NCBI GenBank assembly: GCA_963709665.1
Contig: CAVPWU010000005.1
Span: 58,711-122,710, forward strand
From: DASZIT01 sp963709665
GTDB lineage: Bacteria > Actinomycetota > Acidimicrobiia > Acidimicrobiales > RAAP-2
DNA length: 64,000 nucleotides
Direction: 5' to 3'
Shown: piece by piece, positions 56,795-63,802 of the stretch
How positions within the stretch are numbered: the stretch's first letter is position 1
How the letters are laid out: every line of letters starts with the position of its first letter
Made by a program: the position numbers and the translations under genes
The notes under the pieces: generated by a model
Told to the model about the DNA's origin: nothing
Database searches by the model: none
What the model saw: the letters and a program-made list of their open reading frames with translations, nothing else

Positions 56795-57815
56795 TCACTG
56801 TGCGTCGAGGACGAGCTGCCGATAGACGGCATTGCTGACGTGACGCTTGAGCGACCGGATGGCCTCCCGCTTGGTCTTGCCCTCGGCCACCTTCTTCTCG
56901 AAGTAGGCCCGACCCTCGGAGTTGGTCTGTCGGATCTGGCAGATGGCCACCATGTGGACGGCATGGTTGAGCTGACGGTTGCCCCGGCGGCTGAGGCGGT
57001 GGAAGGTCCTGCCCCCCGAGGAGTTCTCGACGGGAGCCACCCCGGCATAGGAGGCGAACTGGTCCCGGTTGGTGAACCGACGGACATCGCCGGCGTAGCC
57101 GATGAGCTCGCAGGCCAGGATGGGGCCGACCCCATAGAGGTCGGTCAAGGAAGTCCCCGACGCCTTCACTGCCTCCTTGATGCGCTGGTGGGATGCCTTC
57201 AGCTGCCGGTCGAGACGCTCCACGTCGTCGAGCAGCTCGTGGGCCAGGTCATAGCGGGTTCGTTCCACCGGGGTGATCGGATCGAAGTCATCGAGGAGTC
57301 GCACGGCGTCAGAAGCGTTGAGTTCCTTGGAGATTCCGCCGGGTGAGAGGTGGAGCAGGGCGGCGTGCAGCCGGGACACCACGATGTTGCGAAGCCTCCC
57401 GATCTCGTGGTTCCGTTTGGCCAAGAGCCGCAGCACCTCCCGATGGTTGGCCGGTTCGACGGAGCGGAGGCCCGGGAGAGCGGAGGGCAGCAATGGCCAC
57501 CGACAGGGCGTCGTTGGGGTCGTTCTTGTTGGACTTCCCAGTGCCCAGCACCCGCACCCTCGAGGCCAGCGTGGCCGGCACATCGAGGACCCGTTCGCCG
57601 GCTCCGACCAACTGCTGGGACAGCAGGTAGCCAAGACCTCCGGCGGACTCCACGGCCCATGTCCGTTCACCGAGCGGCTCGGCCCAGGCCAACAGCCGTG
57701 CCGTCTGCTGACAGGTGGCCCGGACCTTGATCTGGGCCAGCTGCTCTTCGTTCCGGCCGATGGCCACGGCCGTGTGGGATGCCTTGTGAGGGTCGATCCC
57801 GATGATCACCGTCAT
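56795..57815 (-). pseudogene. IS110-family DEDD transposase, frameshifted
   Basis: The N-terminal part from ATG 57815 has IIGIDPHKASHTAVAI (first catalytic Asp) and KSNKNDPNDALSVAIAALRS, the RuvC-like DEDD domain. Near 57465-57485 the frame breaks; the C-terminal part continues as GLRSVEPANHREVLRLLAKRN, then YGVGPILACELIGYAGDVRRF and GGRTFHRLSRRGNRQLNHAVH (Transposase_20 domain with catalytic Ser) to the stop at 56795. Joined length of about 340 residues is normal for the family. IS110 enzymes are not known to use programmed frameshifting, so this copy is probably inactive or mis-sequenced. Confidence 0.85.
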
Positions 57816-57955
57816 CAGTTCCTCCTTCGTGGTCGGTTAGGAACCGCGAGGGCACTCCTGGTTGGGATCTCGTGCACACTCCTCTTTCGAGCCACCCGCG
57901 GCAAGGTCCAGCCAGGAAGCCACTCGTTAGGAAGCCAGTCGACCGGAGCCGACGG
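57816..57955 (-). ncRNA. Candidate IS110 bridge RNA region (5' non-coding end)
   Basis: IS110 elements encode a bridge RNA of roughly 150-200 nt in the non-coding end upstream of the transposase. This segment, with the adjoining repeat, is the only non-coding DNA of the element on that side. I infer the RNA from position only; the fold was not computed. Confidence 0.35.
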
Positions 57956-58113
57956 CAGGCACTTAGAGAGCTACCCCGTCTGGACCTCTAAACGCTACGA
58001 ACAGACCGAGCGTCTGCCAAGAAGTCTCAACCAGCAGGCACTTAGAGAGCTACCCCGTCTGGACCTCTAAACGCTACGAACAGACCGAGCGTCTGCCAAG
58101 AAGTCTCAACCAG
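57956..58113. repeat. 79-bp perfect tandem duplication (two copies) beside IS110
   Basis: Copies at 57956-58034 and 58035-58113 are identical over 79 bp, and a third begins (CAGGCACTTA at 58111-58120). Each copy can fold: CTTAGAG/CTCTAA arms enclose the central part. Confidence 0.95.
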
Positions 58114-58130
58114 GCACTTATGCCACGGTT
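58113..58130. repeat. 18-bp direct repeat, left copy (GGCACTTATGCCACGGTT)
   Basis: An exact second copy is at 58930-58947. The two copies flank the gene at 58133-58834. The GGCA/TGCC ends are self-complementary. Confidence 0.9.
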
Positions 58131-58132
58131 GT

Positions 58133-58834
58133 TTAGCGGGAGTTCTGACGAACCCGTTCGAAGGCAACCTTCGACATCGGCACCATCTTCGCCATTCCGA
58201 ACGTCACCTCCAGCGCCAGCGTGAGGGCCACTGAAGGATCCATCGCTCCGGCAGTCTGAGTGATCGCCGCTGCGAGTGCTGCGGCACAGAGACTGTGGCG
58301 GCCTGGGTCCACTTGCCGATTTGGACCTATCGGAGTGACACGAAGTCCAAGTCGCTCGGACTCGGACTCGACCACAGCCCGCATTTCGAACGCACTCCGG
58401 ATCGGCAGCACTCGGGGCAGGTGGTCCTCCGAGACGGTCACTGCTATTGAGCCCCACGGCGGATTGGCAGCGTGCTCGGCGACGTGTTGGTAAAGACGCT
58501 CGATCGACCCAAAGGCAGCCAATGGCACCACTTCAGGGACCAACTCATCCCGCAGGACTCCGACGACGGTCAGCCGACCGGCAAGTTCCACAGACGTCCT
58601 GTCATCGCTCAGGACTCGGTTGATTGCGTCGCCGAATACCCCCTGCCCGGGAATCAGTTCTGTGTGCTCGATGTCGAACAGTCCGCTGTCAACCAGCGAG
58701 GCCTCGCCGGTGGCCGCAGCTAGAGCAGTGAGGTAGTCCTCGACCCGGACCCTTCCGTCTGGTTCCTGAATCAGATTCAGCGCACGTTCGGTAATCGAGG
58801 CGACGGCAGCTGCGAACTCTTGGGATTCGGGCAT
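58133..58834 (-). CDS. Hypothetical protein in a repeat-flanked segment
   Basis: 233 residues from ATG 58834. Soluble, mixed alpha/beta; contains repeated hydrophobic strands (RLTVVGVLRDELVPEVVPLAAF, about 88-109) and a C-terminal Ala-rich helical region. No recognised family. GC content is clearly lower than in the pur region. It lies between two copies of an 18-bp repeat 817 bp apart and next to IS110, suggesting movement as a unit; that is an inference. Confidence 0.6.
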   Translation of the reverse strand: MPESQEFAAAVASITERALNLIQEPDGRVRVEDYLTALAAATGEASLVDSGLFDIEHTELIPGQGVFGDAINRVLSDDRTSVELAGRLTVVGVLRDELVPEVVPLAAFGSIERLYQHVAEHAANPPWGSIAVTVSEDHLPRVLPIRSAFEMRAVVESESERLGLRVTPIGPNRQVDPGRHSLCAAALAAAITQTAGAMDPSVALTLALEVTFGMAKMVPMSKVAFERVRQNSR

Positions 58835-58929
58835 CTCGGAAGTGTAGAGATCCTTCGTGCCGTCGGCGTAGCTCCGGATGTCGAGTAGGAGCCGCTCCGC
58901 CCTTTATCGCCGGGAGGGTGACCCACTGC

Positions 58930-58947
58930 GGCACTTATGCCACGGTT
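58930..58947. repeat. 18-bp direct repeat, right copy
   Basis: Identical to 58113-58130. It continues into a 16-bp word (58944-58959) that recurs at 63415-63430. Confidence 0.9.
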
Positions 58948-59068
58948 ACACGGGTGATCCACGTCGGGTTATTGGGACAGGCCCTGATCGAGTAACCGCC
59001 GGGTCGGTGAGACGCTACAGGCACATTGGAGATCGCCCAGAGCCCGCTCTTTAGGGCAAGATGGGGCC

Positions 59069-59686
59069 GTGGCCGACGATTTGACACTAGTGCGACGATC
59101 CCTCAGCCAGGCAGGCGTCGGAGGAGTCGAGGACTTCGGTCGATTCGTGAACTCCAAGTACTTTGCTCCGTCTACTTTTGACGAACGGGCAGCGATGCCC
59201 ACCCTCTTGGCGTTGCTGCCCACCCTCACTGAACCCAGCGTTGTCGAGGCTGTGGCTCGACACCTCAGGCGCACCTGGGCGCGGCCGTCAGCGTTCTTGC
59301 CGCTCCTGGCGGCCTACAGGACCTGGGCACCTCGTGAGGGTTCCGCGGGTTGGGCGATCGGCGATGCGCTGATAAGTGCGGCGACAGCGGACGATGCAGA
59401 TGTCGTGCTCGACCTTGCAGTTGAACGCACTTACGGAAGATCCCGCCAGATGATCGTCTTCTCCCTTTGGCGCTTCAAGAGGAATGTCCGCACTCTCGGC
59501 GTACTTCTCGGACTAATCGAGGACCCTGACGTATGCAGCCACGCCATGAGTGCTCTGCGACGAACTGAGGGCAACGAGGCGGCTCTGCCGCATCTCATTG
59601 ACGTGCGTGATAATCACCCCAACCCTGCAGTGCGCAAGCAGGCCGCAAAGGCAGCCAAGCAGGCCGAGAGAGCCCTCGTCCGTTAG
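59069..59686 (+). CDS. HEAT-repeat-like hypothetical protein
   Basis: 205 residues from GTG 59069 (CAAGAT -10-like box 6 nt upstream). The whole sequence is helical, with pairs of amphipathic helices about 30-35 residues long (MPTLLALLPTLTEPSVVEAVARHL; FLPLLAAYRTWA; DPDVCSHAMSALRRTEGNEAALPHLIDV), the pattern of HEAT or armadillo-like adaptors. The C-terminal helix is Lys/Ala-rich. No enzyme motif. Probably a protein-binding scaffold in the accessory island. Confidence 0.6.
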   Translation: MADDLTLVRRSLSQAGVGGVEDFGRFVNSKYFAPSTFDERAAMPTLLALLPTLTEPSVVEAVARHLRRTWARPSAFLPLLAAYRTWAPREGSAGWAIGDALISAATADDADVVLDLAVERTYGRSRQMIVFSLWRFKRNVRTLGVLLGLIEDPDVCSHAMSALRRTEGNEAALPHLIDVRDNHPNPAVRKQAAKAAKQAERALVR

Positions 59687-59746
59687 CCAGAGCATCCTGT
59701 CCCCGACCGCCGGGAAGAGGACCGGGAGCGAATAGTTTTGGCGCCG

Positions 59747-60088
59747 ATGAGTCCAGAAGATGGCCGGCAGGTCGATCGAGGCGTTCCATTTCCGTACCCG
59801 GAGGGAAGGTTCCCTCGGCGGCTCGGTGCTGTGATTCAGCAGACCGTGCTCGATGGATCCGAGCCCGCCCGGATGGTGGTTCACGATGCGGAGAATGACT
59901 GGCTCGTCGGGGACGGTGTCAACAACCCGAATGAGCACGGGGCCTGTGTCATCGGTCACATCGTTCATGTTTCAGACGCAGATCCCACGGTCGCTGAACT
60001 CGCTTCCATGGGGATCGGACTTGTCGCCACACGAAGTGATCCCCACTCGCCTTGGCAGATCGACCCTCACGAGTGGGCGGAGGAGTAA
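59747..60088 (+). CDS. DUF2185/Imm33-like immunity-type protein
   Basis: 113 residues from ATG 59747 (TTG 59738 is nearer to GGGAG and is possible). VVHDAENDWLVGDGVNNPNEHG with VGDGVN, then DADPTVAELASMGIGLVATR and a Trp near the end (PWQI) follow the DUF2185 (Imm33) pattern of small proteins that often protect against polymorphic toxins. No toxin gene is adjacent, so it may be an orphan immunity protein. The assignment is by pattern only. Confidence 0.5.
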   Translation: MSPEDGRQVDRGVPFPYPEGRFPRRLGAVIQQTVLDGSEPARMVVHDAENDWLVGDGVNNPNEHGACVIGHIVHVSDADPTVAELASMGIGLVATRSDPHSPWQIDPHEWAEE

Positions 60089-60115
60089 CTGCGTCCCAGA
60101 TCGCCGGCTCGGAGG

Positions 60116-60505
60116 CTACTGAACTTGTTCGATCCGGTCGGCAAGCCACTGCGCCATGGCCACTTCATCGCACTCACCTGAAGCGACCGCCAGCATGGTC
60201 GACACTGCGTCATCAGCGGGAACCTCAAGCTGGTGTCCGTTCAGCATCACGAACATCACCAAACAGCCCCAAGCGAGTCGCTTGTTTCCGTCGAGCAACG
60301 GGTGGTTCTTCGCGACCCGCACCGCGAGTACCGCGGCCTTTTCGATGAATCCCGGGTAGAGCTCCTGACCGCTGAAGGAGGCCTGGGGGGCGTGGAGCGC
60401 GGAGTCGAGCAAGTCGATCCGCGGGCTTCGGGACAACGTCGTGAGGTCGAGACCCGTCACGGCCTCCGCTACGACGAGAGCCTCAGCCAGGCTGAGGTAC
60501 CTCAC
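60116..60505 (-). CDS. doc: Doc-type (Fic fold) toxin
   Basis: 129 residues from ATG 60505. HPLLDGNKR at 68-76 is the Fic/Doc active-site motif; the Leu-Leu-Asp form (in place of HPFxxGNGR) is that of Doc, which phosphorylates elongation factor EF-Tu and blocks translation. The N-terminus LSLAEALVVAEAVTG and ASGECDEVAMAQWLADRI at the end are typical of Doc. Overlaps the antitoxin gene upstream by 4 nt (ATGA). Complete, with no disruption. Confidence 0.9.
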   Translation of the reverse strand: MRYLSLAEALVVAEAVTGLDLTTLSRSPRIDLLDSALHAPQASFSGQELYPGFIEKAAVLAVRVAKNHPLLDGNKRLAWGCLVMFVMLNGHQLEVPADDAVSTMLAVASGECDEVAMAQWLADRIEQVQ

Positions 60506-60714
60506 TGCGCCAATCGGTCCAAGATCTCTTTGTCCCGCTCGGTGATCTCACGGAGCTTTCCCATGAACTCCTCGTCATGTCGTACCCGCTCGACCTCCGC
60601 GGTCAGTGCGTCCACGACGAGCGTGTTCACACTGATACCTCGCCCTCGGGCGACGACTTCGACCGTGGAGGCCAGGTCCTCTGGCAGCCGGACTGTGGTG
60701 GTCTTCTTCGTCAT
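60502..60714 (-). CDS. Ribbon-helix-helix antitoxin paired with Doc
   Basis: 70 residues from ATG 60714. KKTTTVRLPEDLASTVEVVAR is a ribbon-helix-helix (Arc/CopG type) strand-helix, followed by a helical toxin-binding tail (EFMGKLREITERDKEILDRLAQ). The partner of Doc is classically Phd, so an RHH antitoxin here is a variant pairing. A perfect 26-bp palindrome starts 3 nt upstream of the start codon, the expected autoregulation site. Confidence 0.85.
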   Translation of the reverse strand: MTKKTTTVRLPEDLASTVEVVARGRGISVNTLVVDALTAEVERVRHDEEFMGKLREITERDKEILDRLAQ

Positions 60715-60716
60715 GC

Positions 60717-60742
60717 ACTCATGATAGCGCGCTATCATGAGT
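60717..60742. promoter_or_regulatory. 26-bp perfect palindromic operator of the RHH-Doc module
   Basis: ACTCATGATAGCG followed by its exact reverse complement, immediately upstream of the antitoxin start on the minus strand. RHH antitoxins bind such symmetrical sites. Confidence 0.8.
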
Positions 60743-60867
60743 TGACACATCGTCGTGGGTATCCCGCAACGCCGGCTCGATGGGACGGGTGCACCAAGTT
60801 CCGGCCTGGCCTCCAGGGGGCATTCCAGACCACGCACATACATCGGTAAGTGATATATGATGGTCCC

Positions 60868-61203
60868 GTGAGCCAGTCGCTGCGGGAGCCGACCTTCCTC
60901 ATCTTGGTGGCGCTCGCTGATGAAGAGCGGCACGGCTACGCCATTATCAAGGAAGTCGAGAAGTTGTCTGGGGGCAGACTCCGTCTCGGACCCGGCACCC
61001 TCTACGGCGCCTTGGACCGACTTGCCGACCAAGGCCTCATCGTGTCAACCCGCACGGAGTCGGTGGATGGTCGGATGCGTCGCTACTACGCCATCACCGG
61101 GAGTGGCCTGGAGTGCGTTCGGAAGGAGGCCGCCCATCGGGGTGAGGTGTTGCGAGCCGCAGAGGCCCGGTTGAGCTGGCGTCCTCGGGGAGCCCTTGCG
61201 TGA
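60868..61203 (+). CDS. PadR family regulator (second)
   Basis: 111 residues from GTG 60868. REPTFLILVALADEERHGYAII and LGPGTLYGALDRLADQGLI are the PadR winged-helix motifs; it lacks the C-terminal helical domain of the copy at 52701 (PadR subfamily-2 size). TATGAT at 60856-60861 is 6 nt before the start codon, consistent with a leaderless mRNA. It overlaps the next gene by 4 nt (GTGA). Likely to control that membrane protein and itself. Confidence 0.88.
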   Translation: MSQSLREPTFLILVALADEERHGYAIIKEVEKLSGGRLRLGPGTLYGALDRLADQGLIVSTRTESVDGRMRRYYAITGSGLECVRKEAAHRGEVLRAAEARLSWRPRGALA

Positions 61204-61778
61204 CTCGGACTGAGCGTCAGATCCGACTGCTCTTGCGTGCGTGGCCCATGTTGGATCGGCAAGAGCGTGGTGATGAGATCGTGGGCACCAGCCTCGACCT
61301 CATCCCTGAGGGCCGGGACTGGATTCCCATGTCGATGGCCTTGAACCTGATTGTCGGAGGCCTACGAGCGAGAAGGCGTGGGCGGCCACCGATCCTGAGG
61401 TGGCTCTGGTACGCAGCAGGAGGTCGGCTCCCGGCCCGATGGCGGACCTGGGTGTTCCACGATCTCACCGATCTGGGATGGCGAGGACGGATCGTGTTCC
61501 AGAAGCTCGTGACGATGACGATCATGGGGGCCGTCGTGGCCATTGCGAATCCCCTCAACTGGATTCACTCCAATGACGCGAAGGTCAACCACTCGACTGG
61601 TTCGCCATGGTGGCCACCATCGATCGTTGTTGGTGCCTTCTTGCTCGTTTATGTGTTCGGTGCCCTGAGGATCCGTCGCCAAGCACCGAAGATTCGGAGC
61701 GGTCAATTGGCACGGCACGGGTTCTACGGACCGATTCCGAGTGGTCCCCCCGGGCTTCGCCACCCTCCGCCTGATTGA
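61200..61778 (+). CDS. Membrane protein co-transcribed with PadR
   Basis: 192 residues from GTG 61200. The N-terminal helix ERQIRLLLRAWPMLDRQERGDEIVGTSLDLIPEG resembles the short prefix domain often seen on PadR-linked permeases. One or two membrane segments follow (about 102-120, 140-158), with a basic C-terminal tail. No transporter motif. The pair resembles PadR-controlled stress-membrane modules in actinobacteria; specific function unknown. Confidence 0.65.
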   Translation: MTRTERQIRLLLRAWPMLDRQERGDEIVGTSLDLIPEGRDWIPMSMALNLIVGGLRARRRGRPPILRWLWYAAGGRLPARWRTWVFHDLTDLGWRGRIVFQKLVTMTIMGAVVAIANPLNWIHSNDAKVNHSTGSPWWPPSIVVGAFLLVYVFGALRIRRQAPKIRSGQLARHGFYGPIPSGPPGLRHPPPD

Positions 61779-61936
61779 CCTGAAGTGGCGGTTGTGGATC
61801 GGCCACCGACTCCTCCTTGGCCAGCTGTTCTACCGTCGAGTTGCCCATGGGTGCCCCATAAAACTCTCGCCTTCGGCGGGCCAAAGATGCCCCCCATCGC
61901 CGGAAGAATGGCGCACTCACGAGGGTGTTCCGCTAG

Positions 61937-61957
61937 ATGTACTACTGGTGGTAGCAT
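61937..61957. promoter_or_regulatory. Imperfect palindrome before the RHH-MazF module
   Basis: ATGtACTAC-TGG-TGGTAGcAT arms, 7 nt before the antitoxin GTG; probable antitoxin-binding site. Confidence 0.55.
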
Positions 61958-61963
61958 CAAAGT

Positions 61964-62182
61964 GTGAAAGTCAGCGTCAGCCTCCCCGAAGAGGACGTCG
62001 AATTCCTCGACGCCTACGCCGGCTCCCAAGGATTCACCTCGCGCTCTGCCGTGCTCCATAAGGCGGTGCGCCTCCTCCGGGCTTCAGGGCTCGGAGGCGC
62101 CTATGAGGAGGCCTGGCGGGAGTGGACGACCGAAGGAGAGGCCGGCCTCTGGGACGAAACGGTCGACGACGGACTTACCTGA
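61964..62182 (+). CDS. RHH-type antitoxin of the MazF module (MazE-like)
   Basis: 72 residues from GTG 61964. MKVSVSLPEEDVEFLDAYAG and SRSAVLHKAVRLLR form a ribbon-helix-helix DNA-binding unit, as in mycobacterial MazE antitoxins. The acidic C-terminal tail EEAWREWTTEGEAGLWDETV is the toxin-neutralising part. It overlaps mazF by one base (TGATG). Confidence 0.85.
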   Translation: MKVSVSLPEEDVEFLDAYAGSQGFTSRSAVLHKAVRLLRASGLGGAYEEAWREWTTEGEAGLWDETVDDGLT

Positions 62183-62529
62183 TGAAACGAGGCGAGGTGC
62201 GCGTCATCGATCTGGACCCCGTGCGTGGCAGTGAGGCCAACAAGCGCCGTCCGGCGGTGATCGTCAGCAACGATGGAGCGAACAGCACGGCCGAGCGCCT
62301 CGGGCGAGGTGTGCTCACGGTGGTCCCGGTAACTTCGAGGACCGAACGGGTCTATCCCTTCCAAGTTCTTCTGCCCGCATCGAGCACCGGGCTGCGCCAG
62401 GACTCGAAGGCTCAGGCCGAGCAGGTCCGGTCGGTGGCAGTTGAGCGGATCGGAGGACTCGTCGGTGAACTGCCCCCGGACTTGGTTGCGGCCCTGGACG
62501 AGGCGTTACGACTTCATCTTGCGCTCTGA
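62182..62529 (+). CDS. mazF: MazF-type mRNA interferase toxin
   Basis: 115 residues from ATG 62182. KRGEVRVIDLDPVRGSEANKRRPAVIVSNDGAN is the PemK/MazF beta-barrel N-terminus with the catalytic Arg, and VLTVVPVTSRT gives the catalytic Thr/Ser. It cleaves single-stranded mRNA at short specific sites. Complete, tightly coupled to its antitoxin, with the island's lower GC. Cleavage specificity cannot be predicted. Confidence 0.93.
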   Translation: MKRGEVRVIDLDPVRGSEANKRRPAVIVSNDGANSTAERLGRGVLTVVPVTSRTERVYPFQVLLPASSTGLRQDSKAQAEQVRSVAVERIGGLVGELPPDLVAALDEALRLHLAL

Positions 62530-62576
62530 CCCCGCACTCGACGTCGCGCCGCATTTGTGGCCGCGCTGAGACGGGG

Positions 62577-62594
62577 TGTCCCCGACCGCCGGGA
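62577..62594. repeat. 18-bp dispersed repeat (TGTCCCCGACCGCCGGGA)
   Basis: Exact copy at 59698-59715; both lie just after a gene end in the island. Confidence 0.7.
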
Positions 62595-62674
62595 GAGTGT
62601 CACGGTGGTGAGGGGCCGGCTGCTCAACAGTGGTGGGTCGGAGGAAGGCCCGATGGAGGCAAAGGTTGACGACC

Positions 62675-63124
62675 CTAGAGTGCGTGGAACGCAACGCCCT
62701 CGGCCTCGGCGGATGCCCGGAGATTGGGACCAATGTCGAACTTCGACACCGCGATACCTGCGTTCAGCCGTTTGGCGGCAGCGAGTGCTTCGACCATGGC
62801 GGCGGACATCCCACGCCCTTGCGTTCGGTGGCGGTGCTGCAAATCCGCCATCGACCAGGCGAGCTCCCTCATGGAGAGCACCTCGATCCCGTCAGGTAAG
62901 GCGGTGAGCCGTGATCGGAATCGGGCCTGAACGTGTTCCGGCAACCCGGCGACCGGAGCAGACAGTTTGCCGGCTGGCCCCGGTTCGGCAAGCGACGCAC
63001 ACAGGCGAAAGAGCCATAGTCCGGTGGTTGCCACGCCTGCGGGTGCGATTCCCCCCAAGTCGGGCGCCCGCTGGCCAGTCAGGATGTCGCGGAGCAGGTG
63101 GTCGTCGACGACGACGGAGGCCAC
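62675..63124 (-). CDS. PIN-like toxin of an AbrB/PIN module
   Basis: 149 residues from GTG 63124, which directly follows the antitoxin stop. ASVVVDDHLLRDIL gives the N-terminal Asp pair of a PIN-type fold; ELAWSMADLQHRHRTQGRGMSAAMVEALAAAKRLNAGIA and the terminal strand follow the pattern of small PIN-like proteins in high-GC actinobacteria. Classical PIN domains have four acidic residues; only some are evident, so nuclease activity is uncertain. Paired with an AbrB-type antitoxin. Confidence 0.65.
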   Translation of the reverse strand: MASVVVDDHLLRDILTGQRAPDLGGIAPAGVATTGLWLFRLCASLAEPGPAGKLSAPVAGLPEHVQARFRSRLTALPDGIEVLSMRELAWSMADLQHRHRTQGRGMSAAMVEALAAAKRLNAGIAVSKFDIGPNLRASAEAEGVAFHAL

Positions 63125-63361
63125 CTACCTGGTGGCCAGGTCGGGATCCTCAAGACTGTCGACAAATCGGCGGTGGTCCTCAGCCGATAGGGCGTTGGCC
63201 AGGAGGTCCTGCCGCCCGTCGGGTGGAAGGAGGATCACTGCATCGCCCAAGTCGACGACCGTCACTCGGCCGCCGTGGTCCAGTCCCCATCGATGTCGAA
63301 CGGCTGCCGGGACCGACATCTGCCCGCTCGTTGAGACGAGAAACTCAGCTGGTGTCGCCAT
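63125..63361 (-). CDS. AbrB/SpoVT-type antitoxin
   Basis: 78 residues from ATG 63361, chosen because GGAGG sits 4 nt upstream. EFLVSTSGQMSVPAAVRHRWGL is the swapped-hairpin AbrB DNA-binding fold (TxxGQxxxPxxxR pattern), followed by VTVVDLGDAVILLP and a helical tail. Such antitoxins are usually paired with PIN toxins, as here. Inverted repeats enclosing the -10 box lie upstream at 63374. Confidence 0.85.
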   Translation of the reverse strand: MATPAEFLVSTSGQMSVPAAVRHRWGLDHGGRVTVVDLGDAVILLPPDGRQDLLANALSAEDHRRFVDSLEDPDLATR

Positions 63362-63373
63362 GACCCCTCCTTC

Positions 63374-63404
63374 ACACTTGGTGAACACCCATTATACCAA
63401 GTGT
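63374..63404 (-). promoter_or_regulatory. Inverted repeat with consensus -10 box before the AbrB-PIN module
   Basis: ACACTTGGT / ACCAAGTGT (9-bp perfect, 13-nt spacer). On the minus strand TATAAT (63391-63396) lies inside the spacer, so binding would cover the promoter. Confidence 0.75.
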
Positions 63405-63592
63405 CCGTTTCCAGGGTTATACGGGTGATCATTCGGTGTGCATCGTGCGCCTCGGAACATCAGAAGCCCTGCCCCGGATCGCCGGGTCGGCGGCGATACG
63501 AAGCGTGGCGAACGGGCTCGATGTGGGTACCCGGTGAGCTGGGCCGCACATTCGGTGGTGACCAGCCACCAGTGACCCAGCACCCGGGTAAG
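63405..63592. other. Non-coding stretch in the island
   Basis: No gene seen. It holds the 16-bp word GGTTAYACGGGTGATC at 63415-63430, shared with 58944-58959. Confidence 0.5.
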
Positions 63593-63664
63593 GCACCCTG
63601 GCCGGGATTCGAACCCGGTGCTCTCCTGTAGTCAGTAGGAGGCAGTCATCCAGACCCAGGGCGC
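63593..63664 (-). other. Degenerate tRNA-Arg(CCT)-like sequence
   Basis: 72 nt on the minus strand. A 9-bp acceptor-like pair (GCGCCCTGG with CCAGGGTGC, one G-T wobble) and a perfect T-arm CCGGGTTCGAATCCCGG frame a CTGCCTCCTA loop like tRNA-Arg(CCT), but the D-arm is missing and the anticodon stem does not pair. Probably a decayed tRNA or attachment-site remnant; not counted as a working tRNA. Confidence 0.55.
63630..63648. repeat. 19-bp repeat, copy 1 (within the tRNA-like sequence)
   Basis: AGTCAGTAGGAGGCAGTCA, exact copy at 63714-63732; on the minus strand it covers the anticodon-arm region. Confidence 0.9.
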
Positions 63665-63713
63665 ACCGAGGAACCTACGGCGGGGGTGTGACAGTGGCTG
63701 GTACTCTGCAATC

Positions 63714-63732
63714 AGTCAGTAGGAGGCAGTCA
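63714..63732. repeat. 19-bp repeat, copy 2
   Basis: Identical to 63630-63648, 84 bp away and 4 bp before a strong hairpin. Confidence 0.9.
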
Positions 63733-63736
63733 AGCG

Positions 63737-63756
63737 GAGGGGCCTTCGGGCCCCTC
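63737..63756. terminator. UUCG-loop hairpin terminator
   Basis: Perfect 8-bp GAGGGGCC / GGCCCCTC stem with TTCG loop, 46 nt beyond the stop of the Doc remnant on the minus strand. Confidence 0.7.
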
Positions 63757-63802
63757 TTGCGCGTCGGCTGCCCGCCCTTGACCGCCGGAAAAGTGACGGG
63801 CA

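Larger units (their letters stand above)
56795..58113 (-). mobile_element. IS110-family insertion sequence (transposase plus long non-coding 5' end)
   Basis: It comprises a frameshifted DEDD transposase and about 300 bp of non-coding DNA upstream of it that carries a 79-bp perfect tandem duplication. There are no terminal inverted repeats, as expected for IS110. Exact ends cannot be set from one copy; the limits given are the coding 3' end and the end of the tandem repeat. Confidence 0.7.

Noticed and set aside
62675..62907. Plus-strand small frames opposite the PIN-like gene
   Set aside because: Arg/Pro-rich with no start signal; the minus-strand pair with its antitoxin is better supported.
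58100..63400. Integron with attC sites
   Set aside because: Cassette-like packing is suggestive, but no integrase is present and the intergenic repeats lack the paired RYYYAAC/GTTRRRY arms of attC.
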